Below, piece by piece: positions 8,159 to 16,122 of a DNA stretch of 34,596 nucleotides. A program made the position numbers and the translations under genes. The stretch's first letter is position 1. Each line of letters starts with the position of its first letter. The stretch lies in the NCBI GenBank assembly GCA_029776155.1, contig JAKOTU010000075.1, forward strand, positions 1 through 34,596. Direction: 5' to 3'. The notes beneath the pieces were generated by a model. The model was not told the DNA's origin, ran no database searches, and saw nothing but the letters and a program-made list of their open reading frames with translations. The stretch comes from Bacillota bacterium. Its GTDB lineage: Bacteria; Bacillota; Limnochordia; Darwinibacteriales; Darwinibacteriaceae.

Positions 8159-11100
8159 TTGATTCGTTTCGGGCAGGCCTTCCAGGCAACCGTGGAGGCG
8201 CAGGGCTTCGATGACCGCTTTGGTTACGCCGGATCTTTGGCGCAGGTCCTCAACGGAGATAAACTCCCCCTCTGCCCTGGCTTGCACGATGCTGTTGGCC
8301 GCGCTGGCTCCCACTCCCTGCAGGGAAGCAAAGGGCGGGCGCAGGGCATCTCCTTCGATCAAGAACGTCTGGGCCGCCGAACGATACAGGTCCACAGGAA
8401 GGAACCGCACCCCGCGCACCATGGCCTCCAAGATGATCTCCAGCAGTGTGACTAGGCTGCGCTCCTTGGGCGTGGCCTCGTAGGCCTTGTTGGTGATCCG
8501 GGCCAGCTCCGCCCGTACCGCCTGCTCTCCCCCTTTCACCAGTTGGGCATCGAAGTCACCTGCCTGCAGGGAGAAGAGCGCGGCGTAGAAGGCCAGGGGG
8601 TAGTGCACTTTAAAATAGGCGATGCGGAAGGCCATCATCACATAGGCCACCGCGTGGGCCTTAGGGAACATGTAGCTGATTTTGTTGCACGAGTCAATAT
8701 ACCATTGGGGGATATCGAACTGCTTCAGCAAGGCCTCATCAGCCTCAGTAAGCCCTTTACCTTTGCGCACCTGTTCCATGATGCGGAAGGCGTCCCGCGC
8801 CTCCACGCCCCGGAGCATGAGGTAGGTCATAATGTCGTCCCTGGTGGCAATCACTCCGCTGATATCGGTAATGCCCGCCTTAATCAGCTCTTCGGCATTG
8901 CTGGTCCAGACATTGGTGCCGTGGGACAGACCGCTGATGCGCACCAAATCGCTGAACGTTTTGGGCGAGGTATCCTCCAGCATCTGGCGGACAAAGCGCG
9001 TACCGAACTCGGGAACACCCAGCGTACCAACGGGGGTTCCGATCTGCTCTGGAGTAACCCCCAGGCTTTCGGTGGACGAGAAAATGGCCATGGTCTGCGG
9101 GTCATTGAGGGGAATATCCGCCACCTTTACCCCTGTAAGGTCTTCCAGCATGCGCAGCATGGTGGGATCATCGTGGCCTAAGATATCCAGCTTAACTAGG
9201 CAGTCGTCCAGGGCATGGTATTCAAAATGAGTAGTAATGGTGCCGCTGTTGGGATCATTTGCTGGATACTGGATGGGGGTAAAATCAAACACCTCCATCC
9301 CTTCAGGGATAACCACCATACCGCCGGGATGCTGTCCCGTGGTGCGGCGTACCCCTGAAAGCTTTGTTACCAGGCGGTTCACCTCCGCGGCGCGCCTAGT
9401 CTCGTTGATCTGCTCAAGATACTTCATGATAAACCCGTAGGCCGTCTTATCGGCCAGTGTACCGATGGTGCCCGCCCGGAAGACCCGTTCCCTCCCGAAA
9501 AGTTCCTCGGTATAGCTGTGGATGTGGGCTTGATACTCGCCGCTGAAGTTGAGGTCAATATCAGGCACCTTATCCCCGTGAAAGCCCATGAACACTTCGA
9601 AGGGAATGTCAAAGCCCATCTTCTGCAGTGCTGTACCGCAATGGGGGCAGTCCCGATCCGGCAGATCCGCCCCTGAACCCACCTCCCCAGCGGTGAAGAA
9701 CTCACTCCAGTGGCACTGGGGACAGACATAATGGGGCGGGAGGGGATTTACCTCGGTGATCTCGCACATGGTGGCCACCAAAGAGGAGCCCACCGAGCCC
9801 CGGGAACCTACCAGATAGCCATCATCGAGGGATTTTTTCACCAGTTTGTGCGCGATGAGGTAGAGCGACGCATACCCGTGGTTGATAATGGCCTTCAGTT
9901 CCCGCTCCAGTCTGGCCTGGACAATTTCCGGCAGGGGCTCGCCGTAGATCTCCCGGGCCTTGGCGTAGGTCATCTCTTCCAGCTTCTTGTCGGCTTCGGG
10001 CAGGTGCGGCGGGTAAAACCCCGAGGGCACAGGACTCATTTCTTCGATGGCATCGGCGATACGGCGGGGATTGGTGACCACTACTTCGTAGGCTTTTTCG
10101 GGGCTGAGGTAGGTGAACTCGTTGAGCATCTCCTCCGTGGTACGGTAATAGAGGGGCGCGGGATGCTCCGCATCGCCCATGCCTTTGCCCGCCAGGAGGA
10201 TAGTGCGCACAAAAGCGTCTTCAGGCCTTAAGAAGTGCACATCACCCGTGGCCACCACAGGAATGCTCAACCTCTCGCCCAAGGCGATAATCTGCTGGTT
10301 AATGCGGATTAGATCGTCCCGGGAATGCACGTGGGTGGTGCCGATGAGAAACTCATTATTCTGCAGAGGTTGAATCTCCAGATAGTCGTAGAAGCTGGCC
10401 ACTTCCAGGACATTAGGCTGCTGCTGTACAACAGCTCGGAACACTTCCCCCGCCTCGCAGGCTGAACCTACGATCAGGCCTTCCCGGTGCTGCTGCAAAA
10501 GGGCACGGGGAATGCGGGGCACCCTGTAGAAGTGATCCAGGTGGGAGTAGGAGATGAGTTTATAGAGGTTTTTCAGACCCACTCTGTTTTTGGCCAGCAG
10601 CACAATATGAAACGGCCTGGACTTGGCTGCCGGATCATCCACCAGGTAACCCTCCACACCATAGAGCACCTTAATGCCGTATTTCTTCCCAGCCTTGTGG
10701 GCCTCAGGAAAGGCTTGAACCACCCCGTGATCGGTGATGGCCACGGCATCATGGCCCAAGGAAGCGGCGAGCTTCATGAGCTGGTCCACATCCACGGTGC
10801 CGTCCAACCCGCTCATCTTGGTGTGCAGGTGCAGCTCTACCCGCTTCACCTCTGCACTGTCGCTGAGGCACGGCGGCGCCTCCGCCAAAGCCAGCGCGTT
10901 GACCATCAGGGAGAGCTCGTTGTCGTAGAGCTGGAACTGCAGATTTCCCCGGGCCCTGATCCACTGGCCCTTTTTCAAACCCAGGTCCTGCGGCTCATCG
11001 AGGAAGGCTTTGCAGCTCAGGGTATCGGTGCCATCATAGACATCGAAGGTGATTAGTATCTTGCCTGTACGGGTGGGGCGTGATTCCAGCGCAACCACTT

Positions 11101-11569
11101 CCCCGCAGATGAGCACATCGTTTTCTGGTTCCTGGAGCTGGCTGATGGGCACCGGTTCGCCGGGCAAAGAATTTCTCAGCAGGCTGCGGCCGCGTCCGTT
11201 GCCCCTGCCGTTTCCCCCGTTGCCGTTACTGGGTGCGGAGCTGTAGTCGACGGGCCGGCCGTTTACCTGTTTGATGGCATTTTCCAGGTAAACCGCTTCC
11301 GGTTCTATCCCTTCCCCTTGGGGATCTGGCCCAGTGCTTGTCCATGCAAAACGAACCTGGGCCACCTCAGGGTGTTGGCTCTGCACTGCTTCAGCCAGCT
11401 CTTTCCACAAGGTCTCGTCCCCCCGGGGAGCTCCCTTGAGCACGAAAGTCCACGTTCTAGTGCTGGGGTCAACGCCGATTCGTTCGATCTCCAGCTCCTG
11501 CACCACAGGGTGGGCGCTTAACGAAGCCAAGAAAAACTTGTTTTCCGGTTCTATGTAAAAGGCGGTCAC
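8144..11569 (-). CDS. polC: PolC-type DNA polymerase III alpha subunit apparently lacking the exonuclease domain
   Basis: This is the replicative polymerase of low-GC Gram-positive bacteria. The 1141 residues compare with about 1430 in B. subtilis. The order is N-terminal domain (1-110), a Gly/Asn/Arg-rich linker (about 112-130), an OB fold (about 150-230), a PHP domain with H247, H249, D280, H281, E306, H321, C371, D443 and H445 visible, a zinc motif (C616, C619, C641, C644), palm catalytic Asp670, Asp672 and Asp795, and a C-terminal clamp-binding QLTLF. The DEDD exonuclease normally inserted in the PHP domain is absent: YLVDD (309-312 region) runs straight into RPFHIVLL. I take GTG 11569 as the start because AGGAGGTG lies five bases upstream. 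The longer frame to 11647 is an artefact. Confidence 0.96.
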   Translation of the reverse strand: MTAFYIEPENKFFLASLSAHPVVQELEIERIGVDPSTRTWTFVLKGAPRGDETLWKELAEAVQSQHPEVAQVRFAWTSTGPDPQGEGIEPEAVYLENAIKQVNGRPVDYSSAPSNGNGGNGRGNGRGRSLLRNSLPGEPVPISQLQEPENDVLICGEVVALESRPTRTGKILITFDVYDGTDTLSCKAFLDEPQDLGLKKGQWIRARGNLQFQLYDNELSLMVNALALAEAPPCLSDSAEVKRVELHLHTKMSGLDGTVDVDQLMKLAASLGHDAVAITDHGVVQAFPEAHKAGKKYGIKVLYGVEGYLVDDPAAKSRPFHIVLLAKNRVGLKNLYKLISYSHLDHFYRVPRIPRALLQQHREGLIVGSACEAGEVFRAVVQQQPNVLEVASFYDYLEIQPLQNNEFLIGTTHVHSRDDLIRINQQIIALGERLSIPVVATGDVHFLRPEDAFVRTILLAGKGMGDAEHPAPLYYRTTEEMLNEFTYLSPEKAYEVVVTNPRRIADAIEEMSPVPSGFYPPHLPEADKKLEEMTYAKAREIYGEPLPEIVQARLERELKAIINHGYASLYLIAHKLVKKSLDDGYLVGSRGSVGSSLVATMCEITEVNPLPPHYVCPQCHWSEFFTAGEVGSGADLPDRDCPHCGTALQKMGFDIPFEVFMGFHGDKVPDIDLNFSGEYQAHIHSYTEELFGRERVFRAGTIGTLADKTAYGFIMKYLEQINETRRAAEVNRLVTKLSGVRRTTGQHPGGMVVIPEGMEVFDFTPIQYPANDPNSGTITTHFEYHALDDCLVKLDILGHDDPTMLRMLEDLTGVKVADIPLNDPQTMAIFSSTESLGVTPEQIGTPVGTLGVPEFGTRFVRQMLEDTSPKTFSDLVRISGLSHGTNVWTSNAEELIKAGITDISGVIATRDDIMTYLMLRGVEARDAFRIMEQVRKGKGLTEADEALLKQFDIPQWYIDSCNKISYMFPKAHAVAYVMMAFRIAYFKVHYPLAFYAALFSLQAGDFDAQLVKGGEQAVRAELARITNKAYEATPKERSLVTLLEIILEAMVRGVRFLPVDLYRSAAQTFLIEGDALRPPFASLQGVGASAANSIVQARAEGEFISVEDLRQRSGVTKAVIEALRLHGCLEGLPETNQLTLF

Positions 11570-11583
11570 CAAGACACCTCCTG

Positions 11584-11640
11584 AAAAAAGTCCCCCGCAA
11601 GACCGCGCGCCCTCGCCGGCGCACAGCCCTCCAGGGGGCT
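11584..11640 (-). terminator. Candidate GC-rich terminator or leader structure before polC
   Basis: In the 89-base gap between the glycosyltransferase and polC, minus-strand AGCCCCC (634-640 of the 11-kb block) can pair with GGGGG(A)CU (589-596, one bulge), followed by UUUUUU (11584-11589). The large loop has its own 5-bp GC stem (11607-11611 with 11618-11622). The polC ribosome site follows at once. No promoter was evident in the rest of the gap. This was folded by eye only. Confidence 0.35.
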
Positions 11641-11658
11641 TCAACAAACAACCGCGGG

Positions 11659-12285
11659 TTAGATGCGCAGAGAGCGGACTATCTCCCAGTACATCTTCAA
11701 TCGTGAGCCCAACCCCTTAACCAGGCCCCGCTTCTCCTCCTTCATGATCTGGGAGACTGTGGGCAGGTGCACCCGCACTATATCCACATTGTGCCGTTCG
11801 GCAAACTGGGTCAGGGCGACTTCCACGCCGTAACCGCTGCGCTCCAGGTTGGGCACTTGATCGAATAGATCCTTGAGCACGGCCCTCTGTCCAGAAAGGT
11901 GCGGCGCGAGTTTCTGGGCCAGATCGGTAGTGCGCCTGCCTTCTGAGAAAACGCCAATACTCATGGCAGTTTTCCCCGAGAGCACCGGGGCCAGCAGGGC
12001 CTCAATATGCTCCTTGTGCAAACCCACCAGGTCGGCGTCCACAAAGAGCAGCACCTCACAGGTGGTCTGTTGGGCACCAGCCTTCATTGCCCCGCCTTTA
12101 CCCACATTCTCAGTCAGTTCGATCACCTTTACTGGATACCTGCGTGCCACTTCTGCGGTGCGATCCTCAGAACCATCGCTCACCACGATGATCTCGTGCA
12201 GCAGAGGGCATTCTAGTAAAGCCTCAATAACTGGCCCTATGGTGTGTTCTTCGTTGTAAGCCGGAACAATGGCGGCTACCTTCAC
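11659..12285 (-). CDS. Family 2 glycosyltransferase, substrate unknown
   Basis: The 208-residue GT-A fold enzyme has the nucleotide-sugar binding start AAIVPAYNEEHTIG (residues 4-17), SDGSEDRT (36-43), VGKGGAMKAG (61-70) and the metal-binding DxD as FVDADL (D83, D85). It has no membrane segment, so it is cytosolic or loosely attached. The pattern resembles glucosyl-3-phosphoglycerate synthases and polyprenyl-phosphate hexosyltransferases, but the acceptor cannot be decided from sequence. Its GTG start directly abuts the proS stop, so it is co-transcribed with proS. Its place between proS and polC is not part of the usual Bacillota order. Upstream genes make undecaprenyl and isoprenoid precursors, which makes a lipid-linked acceptor worth considering. 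Confidence 0.85.
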   Translation of the reverse strand: MKVAAIVPAYNEEHTIGPVIEALLECPLLHEIIVVSDGSEDRTAEVARRYPVKVIELTENVGKGGAMKAGAQQTTCEVLLFVDADLVGLHKEHIEALLAPVLSGKTAMSIGVFSEGRRTTDLAQKLAPHLSGQRAVLKDLFDQVPNLERSGYGVEVALTQFAERHNVDIVRVHLPTVSQIMKEEKRGLVKGLGSRLKMYWEIVRSLRI

Positions 12286-13995
12286 CTATATCTCGCCCTC
12301 CAGGATCCCTCGAATTGCCGGGACAACTTGGTCGGCCGGCAGGCTCTTTACCTCTTTGGTCCGCCGGATGACAATTTCCACTTCGCCTTTTTCCAACGAT
12401 TTCGGCCCAATGGTCACCCTGATGGGAAACCCGATCAGATCTGCATCTTTGAACTTAACTCCAGGCCGTTCATCCCGGTCATCAAAAACTACCTCGATGC
12501 CTTGAGCCAGCAGTTCCTGGTATAACTTGTGCGCGGCCTGGGCCTGGGCGGGATCTTTCATACTCACGGGCACTACAATCACGTGGTAGGGTGCGATACT
12601 CAGGGGCCAGATGATGCCGTCTTCATCGTGGTTAGTCTCGATGACCGCGGCAACCGTTCGGCCTACGCCAATGCCGTAACAGCCCATGATCAGGGGAGTT
12701 TCCACCCCGTTTTCCTGGAGGAAGGTGGCCCCCAGGGCCTTAGAATACTTAGTTCCCAGCTTAAAGACCTGCCCCACTTCGATGCCCCTGGCTCCCAGGA
12801 GTACTCCGCCGCAGCGGGGGCAGGGATCTCCAGGCTGGACTTCCCGCAGATCGGCAAAGGCGGTTACCGTGAAATCGCGATTCAAGTTGGCATTGCGCAG
12901 GTGGGCATCCTGTTTGTTGGCCCCCACCACCGCGTTCTGTACACCTTTCACGGCGTAATCCGCGTACAGGGGTATATCCAACCCCACAGGGCCGGCAAAC
13001 CCAACTGGGGCACCGGTAATGCGGCTGATGGTCGCTTCATCGGCAAGCTCCAGGCTCTGGCACTGGAGGAACTTACGCAGTTTGATTTCATTTAGATTGT
13101 GGTCGCCCCGGATCAACGCGGCCACGGGCCGTCCATCAGCTATGTAGATCAAAGTCTTGATGCAGTCCTCAGGCTGTGTACCCAAAAAGGCACATACTTG
13201 AGCAATTGTGCTGATCTGGGGTGTGGCCACTTCTTCTAGGGCTTTGAGCTCGCCGCCGGGTGCCTGCTCCGGGAGATCTACACCCTCAGCCCGCTCCACG
13301 TTCGCGGCGTAGCTGCACTTGGAACAGTGCAGGACAAAATCTTCCCCAGCTTCGGCTAGAACCATAAACTCATGGGTCACATCTCCGCCTATGGCCCCCG
13401 AGTCAGCCTCCACCGGCCTCACCTCCAGACCACAGCGCTGGAAGATGCGTTCGTAGGCGTGGAAGGCAGCCCAATAGCTCTCGTCCAAGCCGCGCTCATC
13501 CTTATCAAAGGAGTACATGTCTTTCATAATAAACTCTCGGCCGCGCATTAACCCAAAGCGGGGCCTGATCTCATCCCGGTACTTGTTTTGAATCTGGTAC
13601 AAGCGCAGTGGGAGTTGTCGATAGGAGCGCACTTCAGAGCGCACGAGAGCGGTAATCAGCTCCTCATGGGTGGGCCCCAGGCAGAACTGGCGTCCGTTGC
13701 GGTCCTGCAGACGGAACATCTCAGCGCCATATTCATCCCAGCGTCCCGACTCCTGCCAAATCTCTGCCGGCTGGACAATGGGCATGAGCACTTCCTGGCC
13801 CATAATGGCGTCCATCTCTTCCCGGATAATCTGCTCCACCTTGCGGATGACCCGCAGGCCCAAGGGTAGAAAGGTGTACATTCCCGAAGCTGCCCGACGC
13901 ATGAGCCCAGCCCGGAGCATGAGCTGATGGCTGACCAGTTCAGCCTCGGCGGGTGTTTCCCGCAGTGTTGGCGCATACAATTGCGACATGAGCAT
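12286..13995 (-). CDS. proS: Prolyl-tRNA synthetase with editing domain
   Basis: This class II aminoacyl-tRNA synthetase charges tRNA-Pro. The 569 residues match the bacterial form. Motif 1 lies near residues 45-75. Motif 2 contains RDEIRPRFGLMRGREFIMKD. An inserted YbaK-like editing domain (about 230-390) should clear Ala-tRNA-Pro. Motif 3 is GCYGIGVGRT, and the C-terminal anticodon-binding domain follows (about 465-569). The ATG at 13995 has AGGGGA eight bases upstream, and an ATG two codons later is possible. It follows ispG by five bases. No T-box leader is present, since there is no room for one. Confidence 0.97.
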   Translation of the reverse strand: MLMSQLYAPTLRETPAEAELVSHQLMLRAGLMRRAASGMYTFLPLGLRVIRKVEQIIREEMDAIMGQEVLMPIVQPAEIWQESGRWDEYGAEMFRLQDRNGRQFCLGPTHEELITALVRSEVRSYRQLPLRLYQIQNKYRDEIRPRFGLMRGREFIMKDMYSFDKDERGLDESYWAAFHAYERIFQRCGLEVRPVEADSGAIGGDVTHEFMVLAEAGEDFVLHCSKCSYAANVERAEGVDLPEQAPGGELKALEEVATPQISTIAQVCAFLGTQPEDCIKTLIYIADGRPVAALIRGDHNLNEIKLRKFLQCQSLELADEATISRITGAPVGFAGPVGLDIPLYADYAVKGVQNAVVGANKQDAHLRNANLNRDFTVTAFADLREVQPGDPCPRCGGVLLGARGIEVGQVFKLGTKYSKALGATFLQENGVETPLIMGCYGIGVGRTVAAVIETNHDEDGIIWPLSIAPYHVIVVPVSMKDPAQAQAAHKLYQELLAQGIEVVFDDRDERPGVKFKDADLIGFPIRVTIGPKSLEKGEVEIVIRRTKEVKSLPADQVVPAIRGILEGEI

Positions 13996-14000
13996 AGTCT

Positions 14001-15062
14001 CTATCCCCTATCCTTTTCCAGCAGTTTATTAGCTTCAGCCACCAGGGCGTCCACTAACTCTTCTTCCCGGACTTTCCGTACGATCTGCCCCCGGCGGAAG
14101 ACCAGACCTACCCCTTTGCCGCCACAGATACCTAAATCGGCATGGCTGGCCTCCCCAGGCCCGTTCACTACGCAGCCCATAACCGCGATGGTGATGGGCA
14201 GAGGAAAGTCACTTAAACGGTTCTCCACTTCCTGCGCTATTCCTTCCAAATCGATCTCTGTTCTGCCGCAGGTAGGGCAGGAGATGAACACGGGCCCCCG
14301 GCGGCGCAGGTCCAAGGCCGAGAGGATGGCCCAGCCCACTTTTACTTCCTCCACCGGATCGCCAGTCAGGGATACCCTCAAGGTATCTCCGATCCCCCTG
14401 GAGAGCAGCGCCCCTAGGCCCGCCGCGGACTTGATGGTGCCAAACCACTTGGTGCCCGCTTCCGTGATCCCCAGATGCAGGGGATAGGGCACCCTCTGGC
14501 TGAGCTGCGTGTACGCCTCAACGGTAAGGCTGATATCCGTGGCCTTTACCGACAGCACAATATCATAGAAGCCCAGGCGTTCAAAAATGGCCACATGCTC
14601 CAGGGCGCTTTCCACCATGGCAGCAGCCGTCCGCCCGTACTTTTCCACTAGGGAGCGCGCTATGGAACCGGAGTTCACGCCGATGCGGATGGGCACGGAA
14701 CGTTCTTTAGCGGCCCTTACAACCTCCTGCACCTTGCGTTCATCCCCGATATTCCCGGGATTGAGGCGCAGCTTGGCCACTCCCGCTTCCAGCGCCCGCA
14801 GGGCTAAGCGGTGGTTGAAATGGATATCGGCCACCAGGGGCACCGGGCTGTGTTTCACTATAGTGAACAGTGCTTGGGCCGCCTGTTCATCGGGCACAGC
14901 GAGGCGCACAATTTCACACCCCGCCGCGGCCAGTGCTTCGATCTGTTCCAGGGTGGCTTGTACGTCTCTAGTGTCTGTGTTGGTCATGGACTGCACCGAG
15001 ACAGGCGCTCCTCCCCCAATTGGAACACTGCCTACCACCACTTGGCGGGTCTTTTCACGCAT
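14001..15062 (-). CDS. ispG: (E)-4-hydroxy-3-methylbut-2-enyl-diphosphate synthase
   Basis: IspG is the 4Fe-4S enzyme converting MEcPP to HMBPP in the MEP isoprenoid pathway. The 353-residue bacterial (short) form has cluster ligands visible as SCPTCGRTE (C262, C265) and GCVVNGPGEA (C297, E304). The N-terminal TIM barrel carries VSVQSMTNT and KLRLNPGNIG. ATG 15062 is preferred because GGAG lies nine bases upstream. The ATG at 15077 lacks a ribosome site. It works in the same pathway as dxr two genes upstream, and the product stream feeds uppS. Confidence 0.97.
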   Translation of the reverse strand: MREKTRQVVVGSVPIGGGAPVSVQSMTNTDTRDVQATLEQIEALAAAGCEIVRLAVPDEQAAQALFTIVKHSPVPLVADIHFNHRLALRALEAGVAKLRLNPGNIGDERKVQEVVRAAKERSVPIRIGVNSGSIARSLVEKYGRTAAAMVESALEHVAIFERLGFYDIVLSVKATDISLTVEAYTQLSQRVPYPLHLGITEAGTKWFGTIKSAAGLGALLSRGIGDTLRVSLTGDPVEEVKVGWAILSALDLRRRGPVFISCPTCGRTEIDLEGIAQEVENRLSDFPLPITIAVMGCVVNGPGEASHADLGICGGKGVGLVFRRGQIVRKVREEELVDALVAEANKLLEKDRG

Positions 15063-15086
15063 AGGACAACACTCCATATAGGCCGT

Positions 15087-16118
15087 CTAGGAAAACAAGT
15101 TGATGCGAGCCAGATCCTTAAAGGTAGCAAAGAGCATCAGCATAACGAGGAGGGCCAGACCAATGAACTGGGCGATGCCTCTGGTCTCAGGGGCCAAGGG
15201 CTTGCCCCGCAGGGCCTCCAGAATCAGAATGAGCAGCCACCCGCCATCCAAAACAGGTACCGGCAGCAGGTTCAACAGCCCCAAGTTGACATTGAGTATC
15301 ACTGCCAAGATGATCAGCTGCGGGATGCCGTGGCGCGCGGTCTCGCCCACGATCTGCACTATACCTATGGGTCCTGAAATCTCCACCTTTTGTCGGCCGG
15401 TGATCATCCGTCCCAGATCACCGATGAGCTGGGCTGTGAGCCGGTAAGTCTGCACCACGCCTGCCCTTACACTGGTAAGAAAGGGATAACGCGGCTTGGC
15501 TTCGCTGAGGGCAATGCCGATCCGGCCCTGCCCCTCTGCCTCTTCCGGCACTGCGGTGAGGGTGATCAGGCTGCCCTGCCTGCGGACCACGATCTCCATT
15601 TCCCGGCCCGCTGCCCGTTGGATCAAGTGCACCACCTGATCCGCTTCGGCCACTTTCTGTCCGTCAACACTGATGAACACATCGCCTGGCTGCAAACCGG
15701 CCAGAGCGGCAGGTGAGTTAGGTTCCACAGTGGTCACCATGGGCGGCACAGCCACAAGCATAAAATAGAGGACGAACAGGGCGATGGCTAAGACGAAGTT
15801 CATGAGCGGACCAGCGGCAATGGTGCCCAGCCTCCAGGGGAGACTCTTCTTTTGGAAGCTGGCGGGATCATCATCGGGCACATCCTCGGCCCCTTCCACG
15901 GGCTCGTCCATCCCCGCCATTTTCACAAAACCGCCCAAGGGTATGATGCGTAGGGAATACTTGGTTCCCTTCCTTGTTGCGCTGGCCAGGGCCGGCCCAA
16001 AGCCGATGGAAAACTCGTAAACGCGGATGCCCGCGGCCTTGGCCATCAGGAAATGCCCCAGTTCGTGAAACAGGACGATGGTGCCGAAAATAACCACAAA
16101 GGCAATTAAGGTGATCAT
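15087..16118 (-). CDS. rseP: Site-2 intramembrane metalloprotease RseP/RasP
   Basis: This is a zinc protease that cleaves within membranes, typically anti-sigma factors and leftover signal peptides. The 343-residue product starts with a transmembrane helix containing the zinc motif HELGH (H18, E19, H22). One periplasmic-side PDZ domain follows (about residues 110-195, with the LAGLQPGD motif). The C-terminal helices contain the third ligand region NLLPVPVLDGG. The ATG at 16118 has GAGG eight bases upstream and sits four bases after the dxr stop. The longer frame from 16172 reads through the end of dxr and is rejected. The dxr-rseP linkage is conserved across bacteria. Confidence 0.95.
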   Translation of the reverse strand: MITLIAFVVIFGTIVLFHELGHFLMAKAAGIRVYEFSIGFGPALASATRKGTKYSLRIIPLGGFVKMAGMDEPVEGAEDVPDDDPASFQKKSLPWRLGTIAAGPLMNFVLAIALFVLYFMLVAVPPMVTTVEPNSPAALAGLQPGDVFISVDGQKVAEADQVVHLIQRAAGREMEIVVRRQGSLITLTAVPEEAEGQGRIGIALSEAKPRYPFLTSVRAGVVQTYRLTAQLIGDLGRMITGRQKVEISGPIGIVQIVGETARHGIPQLIILAVILNVNLGLLNLLPVPVLDGGWLLILILEALRGKPLAPETRGIAQFIGLALLVMLMLFATFKDLARINLFS

Positions 16119-16122
16119 ATTC

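Noticed and set aside
8543..9181. A 212-codon plus-strand frame opposite polC, and similar plus-strand frames across the window
   Set aside because: Each mirrors a confidently identified minus-strand gene, has His/Gly/Gln-rich shadow composition and lacks a start context.
11570..11647. Extension of the polC frame to an upstream ATG
   Set aside because: It crosses the hairpin/U-tract region and the AGGAGGTG ribosome site that clearly serves the GTG at 11569.
12286..14000. T-box leader for proS
   Set aside because: Only five bases separate ispG and proS, and no T-box consensus was found.
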